Positions 30,071-33,477 of a stretch of 33,477 nt of DNA are shown here, piece by piece. Below the pieces are notes generated by a model. The model was not told the origin of the DNA. It searched no databases and saw nothing but the letters and a program-made list of their open reading frames with translations. The translations under genes and the position numbers were made by a program. Position 1 is the first letter of the stretch. Every line of letters starts with the position of its first letter. This DNA comes from an uncultured Lachnospiraceae bacterium (GTDB lineage Bacteria; Bacillota; Clostridia; Lachnospirales; Lachnospiraceae): assembly GCA_902760755.1 (NCBI GenBank), contig CACWHK010000024.1:1-33477 (forward strand), read 5' to 3'.

Positions 30071-32506
30071 ATGAGAAAAAGACGGATGAAGGTGGTGAGT
30101 CTTGCCCTTATTCTGGGACTTACCATGGGGCACCTGCCGGGAACGGGTGCTGCCGCCTACGCAGCAGAGGATACGGGATCCGATGGTGCGGCGCTGGTGC
30201 AGGAGATTTCTGAGGAGGATTCTTCCTCTGATACGGAAACAGAGGGGGGGATAACCCCGGAGGATACTGTGGCAGAGGATGCTGCGCCGGAAGAAACCCA
30301 TACGGAGGAAGAAGGCGAAGCAGATGCTTCTGAAGCAGATGCGTCGGAAGAAACCGGTTCCGGGGAGGAAACCTCTGAGGAGACGGTTTCGGAAGAACCC
30401 TCTTCCGGGGATACTGTAGCCGAGGAGCCTGAAACAGAAGCGTCCGAGGAGCAGGAAGAAGCTGCAACAGAGCAGGAAGGCTCTGCTCTTTCGGGTACCA
30501 TGATGGAGATCCGCTCGGCAGCAGCTGCGGAAGCATCCGTTGCAGCGGTAACGGATGAAACAAAGAACGGCTGGGTTCAGAGCGGTGATAGCTGGTACTA
30601 TTATGTGGACGGCGGGTATGTTACCGGCTGGCAGAAGATCAAGTCCAAGTATTACTTCTTCAACAACGCCGGCGTGATGGTGACCGGCTTCCGGACACTG
30701 GATGGTGCGACCTATTACTTCAGGGAGACCGGCAGTGCCATGGGCGAGATGGCCGTTGGCTGGCTGAAGATCGATGGCTACTGGTACTTCTTTAAGTCCG
30801 GTAAGATGCTGACCGGATGGCAGACCATTTCCGGGGAAACCTATTATTTTAATTCCGGCGGGCGGATGCTTACAAGCCAGTGGATCGGGGATCTCTGGCT
30901 TCGGGATGACGGAACTGCTACGGATGAGGTGTTCTCCAGAGAGTACATGTCCTCCAAGTATTATACACAGCTTCAGGAAACCCTGAAGGAAGTGAAGGAT
31001 GAACCGGATATCATGAAGCGCGTCTTAAAGATCGCGCAGTCCCAGGAGGGATATAACAACTACGCAACCGCAGGCATCGATATCGAGGAAGCCAGAAAGA
31101 ACGGGTACCTTTGGACCGGTGCCGTAAAGCGCTGCAACGGCAGCGGAACCGGGAATTCGGAGTACACCCGCTGGGCACAGCGGTATGTCTGCAGAAGAGA
31201 TGTGGACACCCAGTACAATGATATGCACTGGTGCGCCATCTTCTCCAGCTGGTGTCTGTATCATGCAGGTCTTTACTACGGGCAGGATAAGAAGAGCTGG
31301 TATTATTCCTACTGCGCGGATCCGCGTGTGGAGAGAAGTGCCATTATCACATCCTTTAACTGTGATCAGGCACAGGTTTGGTACACGCCGCTTGCAACTG
31401 AAAAGATCGCAAAGTACGCAGGCTGGAACACGTATGTGCATACGGAGGTCGAGCCCTATGATATCCCCTATCGTCCGGGCGGACTGATCTTCTTCTGCTG
31501 GGACGGAGACGGTGTGTATTTCGACCATGTGGGTATCGTGGTAAGCTATGATGAGGAGCGTCATGTGCTGCGTTACATCAGCGGCAACTGCTCCGGTCAG
31601 GTAAAGACCTATGATGTTTACTATGATAAGAGTGCCGGAAGCGGATACAACTATGATCAGACCATCATGGCCTACGCCGAGTACTATGAGGGACGTGAGG
31701 CATGGAAGGCAGAGGACGGAAGGATCCGTTACTATCGGAACGGCAAGTATCTGACAGGCTGGCAGGAGATTGACGGAAGAACCTATTACTTCCTGGAGGA
31801 TGGCGAGCGCGCTATCGGATTTGTAAAGGTCGGTGACAAATGGTATTACATGAACACGGCAGGTGTTCTTGTGACCGGCTGGAAGGAAGTGGACGGCAAG
31901 CTGTATTACATGGACGAGAATGGCGTCATGGCCACCGGAAAGCAGGAGATCAACGGACGGACGTACTACTTCGCATCCAGCGGCTTCCTGTATAAGGACG
32001 GCTGGTGGGGCGGCTATCAGTATGACGCAAATGCGAATCTGGTCAGCAACACCAAGGCCACCTGGCATAAGGCGAAAATGGGCTGGTGGTACGGTAACTC
32101 CTCCTGGTACGCTAAGGATGAGACCCTGATGATCGACGGAGAGAAGTACTCCTTCGACCGGAGCGGCTACTGGATCGATCCGAGCCGGAAGATTGGCTGG
32201 TCCGAGGAGAACGGAGAATCCGTATACTACGTGGAGCAGGATAAGAAGGCCACGGGCTGGAAGAAGATCGACGGAGACTGGTACTACTTCGCCAAGGACG
32301 GCTACATGCGAAAGAACGGATGGTGGCAGGGCTACCATATCAATGAGAGTGGAATCTGTACCTCCGAGGAAAAGGCTTCCTGGAGGAAGGCAAAGCTTGG
32401 CTGGTGGTTCGGTGATTCCACCGGATGGTACGCTGCAGATAATGTGTACCGCATCAATGATGCACTGTATGAATTCGATAAGAAGGGTTACCTGATCGAA
32501 GACTGA
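30071..32506 (+). CDS. Secreted CHAP-type wall hydrolase flanked by cell-wall-binding repeats
   Basis: The protein has 811 residues. A signal peptide (1-31, AYA-AED) is followed by an acidic Glu/Ser/Thr/Ala stretch (about 32-160). Choline/glucan-binding-like repeats (about 166-285, pattern GW-x-YYF) come next. The central domain resembles CHAP/NlpC amidase: C388 (HWCAIFSSWC), H486 (YFDHVGIVV) and N506 (YISGNCSG), in catalytic order. More binding repeats (about 545-640) lead to two ~60-residue modules (645-702 and 751-809) rich in Trp/Tyr. It probably cleaves peptidoglycan peptides while held to the wall non-covalently. The ATG at 30071 has AAAGGAG seven bases upstream; an earlier TTG at 30035 lies in the terminator. 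Confidence 0.88.
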   Translation: MRKRRMKVVSLALILGLTMGHLPGTGAAAYAAEDTGSDGAALVQEISEEDSSSDTETEGGITPEDTVAEDAAPEETHTEEEGEADASEADASEETGSGEETSEETVSEEPSSGDTVAEEPETEASEEQEEAATEQEGSALSGTMMEIRSAAAAEASVAAVTDETKNGWVQSGDSWYYYVDGGYVTGWQKIKSKYYFFNNAGVMVTGFRTLDGATYYFRETGSAMGEMAVGWLKIDGYWYFFKSGKMLTGWQTISGETYYFNSGGRMLTSQWIGDLWLRDDGTATDEVFSREYMSSKYYTQLQETLKEVKDEPDIMKRVLKIAQSQEGYNNYATAGIDIEEARKNGYLWTGAVKRCNGSGTGNSEYTRWAQRYVCRRDVDTQYNDMHWCAIFSSWCLYHAGLYYGQDKKSWYYSYCADPRVERSAIITSFNCDQAQVWYTPLATEKIAKYAGWNTYVHTEVEPYDIPYRPGGLIFFCWDGDGVYFDHVGIVVSYDEERHVLRYISGNCSGQVKTYDVYYDKSAGSGYNYDQTIMAYAEYYEGREAWKAEDGRIRYYRNGKYLTGWQEIDGRTYYFLEDGERAIGFVKVGDKWYYMNTAGVLVTGWKEVDGKLYYMDENGVMATGKQEINGRTYYFASSGFLYKDGWWGGYQYDANANLVSNTKATWHKAKMGWWYGNSSWYAKDETLMIDGEKYSFDRSGYWIDPSRKIGWSEENGESVYYVEQDKKATGWKKIDGDWYYFAKDGYMRKNGWWQGYHINESGICTSEEKASWRKAKLGWWFGDSTGWYAADNVYRINDALYEFDKKGYLIED

Positions 32507-32514
32507 GTGATAAA

Positions 32515-32530
32515 TCCGGGTCCGCCCGGA
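32515..32530 (+). other. Short hairpin before guaA
   Basis: TCCGGG (32515-32520) pairs with CCCGGA (32525-32530), loop TCCG, eight bases after the preceding stop. No T run follows, so it is at best a weak terminator; guaA may be reached by read-through, since no promoter is evident in the 47-base gap. Confidence 0.4.
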
Positions 32531-32553
32531 GCATATAAGGAGGAGAAACAGGG

Positions 32554-33477
32554 ATGGAGCTGATCAGACGTCCGGATGATATGGTCCGGATCACAACCCC
32601 GGAGCTGGCAAAGAGCTTTATTGAGGAGCAGGTTGCAGCGATCCGGGAGCAGGTAGGAGATAAGAAGGTGCTTCTGGCACTGTCCGGAGGTGTAGACTCC
32701 TCCGTAGTAGCAGCACTTCTGATCAAGGCAATCGGTCAGAATCTGGTTTGCGTACACGTAAATCACGGCCTGCTGCGTAAGGGTGAGCCTGAACAGGTGA
32801 TTCAGGTGTTCAAGAATGAAATGAATGCGAATCTGATCTACGTGGATGCAGTGGACCGCTTCCTGGACAAGCTGGCCGGTGTAACGGATCCGGAGCAGAA
32901 GCGCATGATCATCGGCGGAGAGTTCATCGAGGTCTTCGCAGAGGAAGCAAGAAAGCTGGACGGCATCGAGTTCCTGGCACAGGGAACCATCTGGCCGGAC
33001 ATCCTGGAGAGCGAGGCAGGCATCAAGGCGCATCACAATGCCGGCGGCCTTCCGGAGGATCTCTCCTTCGAGCTGGTTGAACCGGTACGGACCCTGTTCA
33101 AGGATGAGGTTCGTGTGGTAGGCAAGGAGCTTGGTCTTCCCGATAACATGGTTTACCGTCAGCCCTTCCCGGGACCGGGCCTCGGCGTACGCTGCCCGGG
33201 AGCCATTACCCGCGACCGTCTGGAAGCAGTACGTGAGTCTGATGCGATCCTCCGCGAGGAATTCGCAAAGAACGGCCTGGAAGGCAAGGTATGGCAGTAC
33301 TTCACCGTTGTTCCCGACTTCAAGTCCACCGGCGTAAAGAACGGCAAGAGAACCTTCGACTGGCCCTGCATCATCCGTGCCATCAACACCACGGACGTTA
33401 TGGAAGTAACCGTCGAGCACCTCTCGAACGACCTGATCGACCACCTGGTACAGCGCATCATCACCGAAGTCCCCGGC
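32554..33477 (+). CDS. guaA: GMP synthase, ATP-pyrophosphatase/dimerisation part only (partial at right edge)
   Basis: The frame is open from the ATG at 32554 to the right edge (308 codons, no stop), so the end is missing. It aligns with the synthetase half of GMP synthase, which aminates XMP to GMP. The PP-loop is SGGVDSS at 44-50, followed by HVNHGLLRKGE, EFIEVFAEEA, AQGTIWPDILES, and the dimerisation part RQPFPGPGLGVR. The usual N-terminal class I glutaminase domain (about 190 residues) is absent: an in-frame TAA at 32536-32538 precedes the start, and AAGGAGG at 32537-32543 is the ribosome site. It is therefore a stand-alone synthetase subunit, using ammonia or a separate glutaminase. Confidence 0.92.
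   Translation, partial: MELIRRPDDMVRITTPELAKSFIEEQVAAIREQVGDKKVLLALSGGVDSSVVAALLIKAIGQNLVCVHVNHGLLRKGEPEQVIQVFKNEMNANLIYVDAVDRFLDKLAGVTDPEQKRMIIGGEFIEVFAEEARKLDGIEFLAQGTIWPDILESEAGIKAHHNAGGLPEDLSFELVEPVRTLFKDEVRVVGKELGLPDNMVYRQPFPGPGLGVRCPGAITRDRLEAVRESDAILREEFAKNGLEGKVWQYFTVVPDFKSTGVKNGKRTFDWPCIIRAINTTDVMEVTVEHLSNDLIDHLVQRIITEVPG

Overview
The window looks like chromosome from a Gram-positive Clostridia bacterium, most likely a Lachnospiraceae relative from a gut or rumen. The support is the archaeal/eukaryal-type prolyl-tRNA synthetase, strong Shine-Dalgarno sites, a class Ic aspartate aminotransferase, cell-wall-binding repeat proteins, a GH9 cellulase lipoprotein and YfhO. Base composition is moderately GC-rich. 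I see no tRNA, rRNA, insertion sequence, phage gene or CRISPR array. No gap between genes exceeds about 230 bases.

Layout, left to right. (1) 3-365 is the end of an unrecognised Ala/Glu-rich gene. A near-consensus promoter then drives an SNF2 helicase whose first ~60 residues resemble the tRNA-binding arm of seryl-tRNA synthetase, followed by a DUF1846 gene. (2) 4107-7969 is a co-directional run: diacylglycerol-kinase-like lipid kinase with a Cys-rich tail, NYN nuclease with two LOTUS domains, calcineurin-like phosphoesterase and glycerol-1-phosphate dehydrogenase-like protein. (3) 8058-9531 is an ECF sigma factor overlapping a membrane-anchored putative anti-sigma factor, closed by a terminator. 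(4) 9711-17889 is housekeeping: hflX, class Ic aminotransferase, RluA-type pseudouridine synthase, proS, cca and phosphoglucomutase. (5) 17993-20209 encodes a secreted NlpC/P60-like protein and an unrecognised multi-pass membrane protein with a hairpin-rich leader. These converge on a minus-strand CbxX/SpoVK-type AAA+ ATPase across a 21-bp two-way terminator. (6) 22042-32506 contains a stand-alone eukaryotic-type HisA, GH9 cellulase lipoprotein, YfhO membrane protein, hybrid histidine kinase and a CHAP-type wall hydrolase with binding repeats. (7) The right edge is a GMP synthase that starts directly at its synthetase domain, with no glutaminase domain.

The best candidates for something undescribed are: the nested multi-hairpin leader at 28079-28178, between a near-consensus promoter and the hybrid histidine kinase; the SerRS-arm/SNF2 fusion; and the glutaminase-less GMP synthase. 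Many promoters here share an extended -10 (TGn before the hexamer). All functional calls are from reading motifs by eye; no database search was possible.
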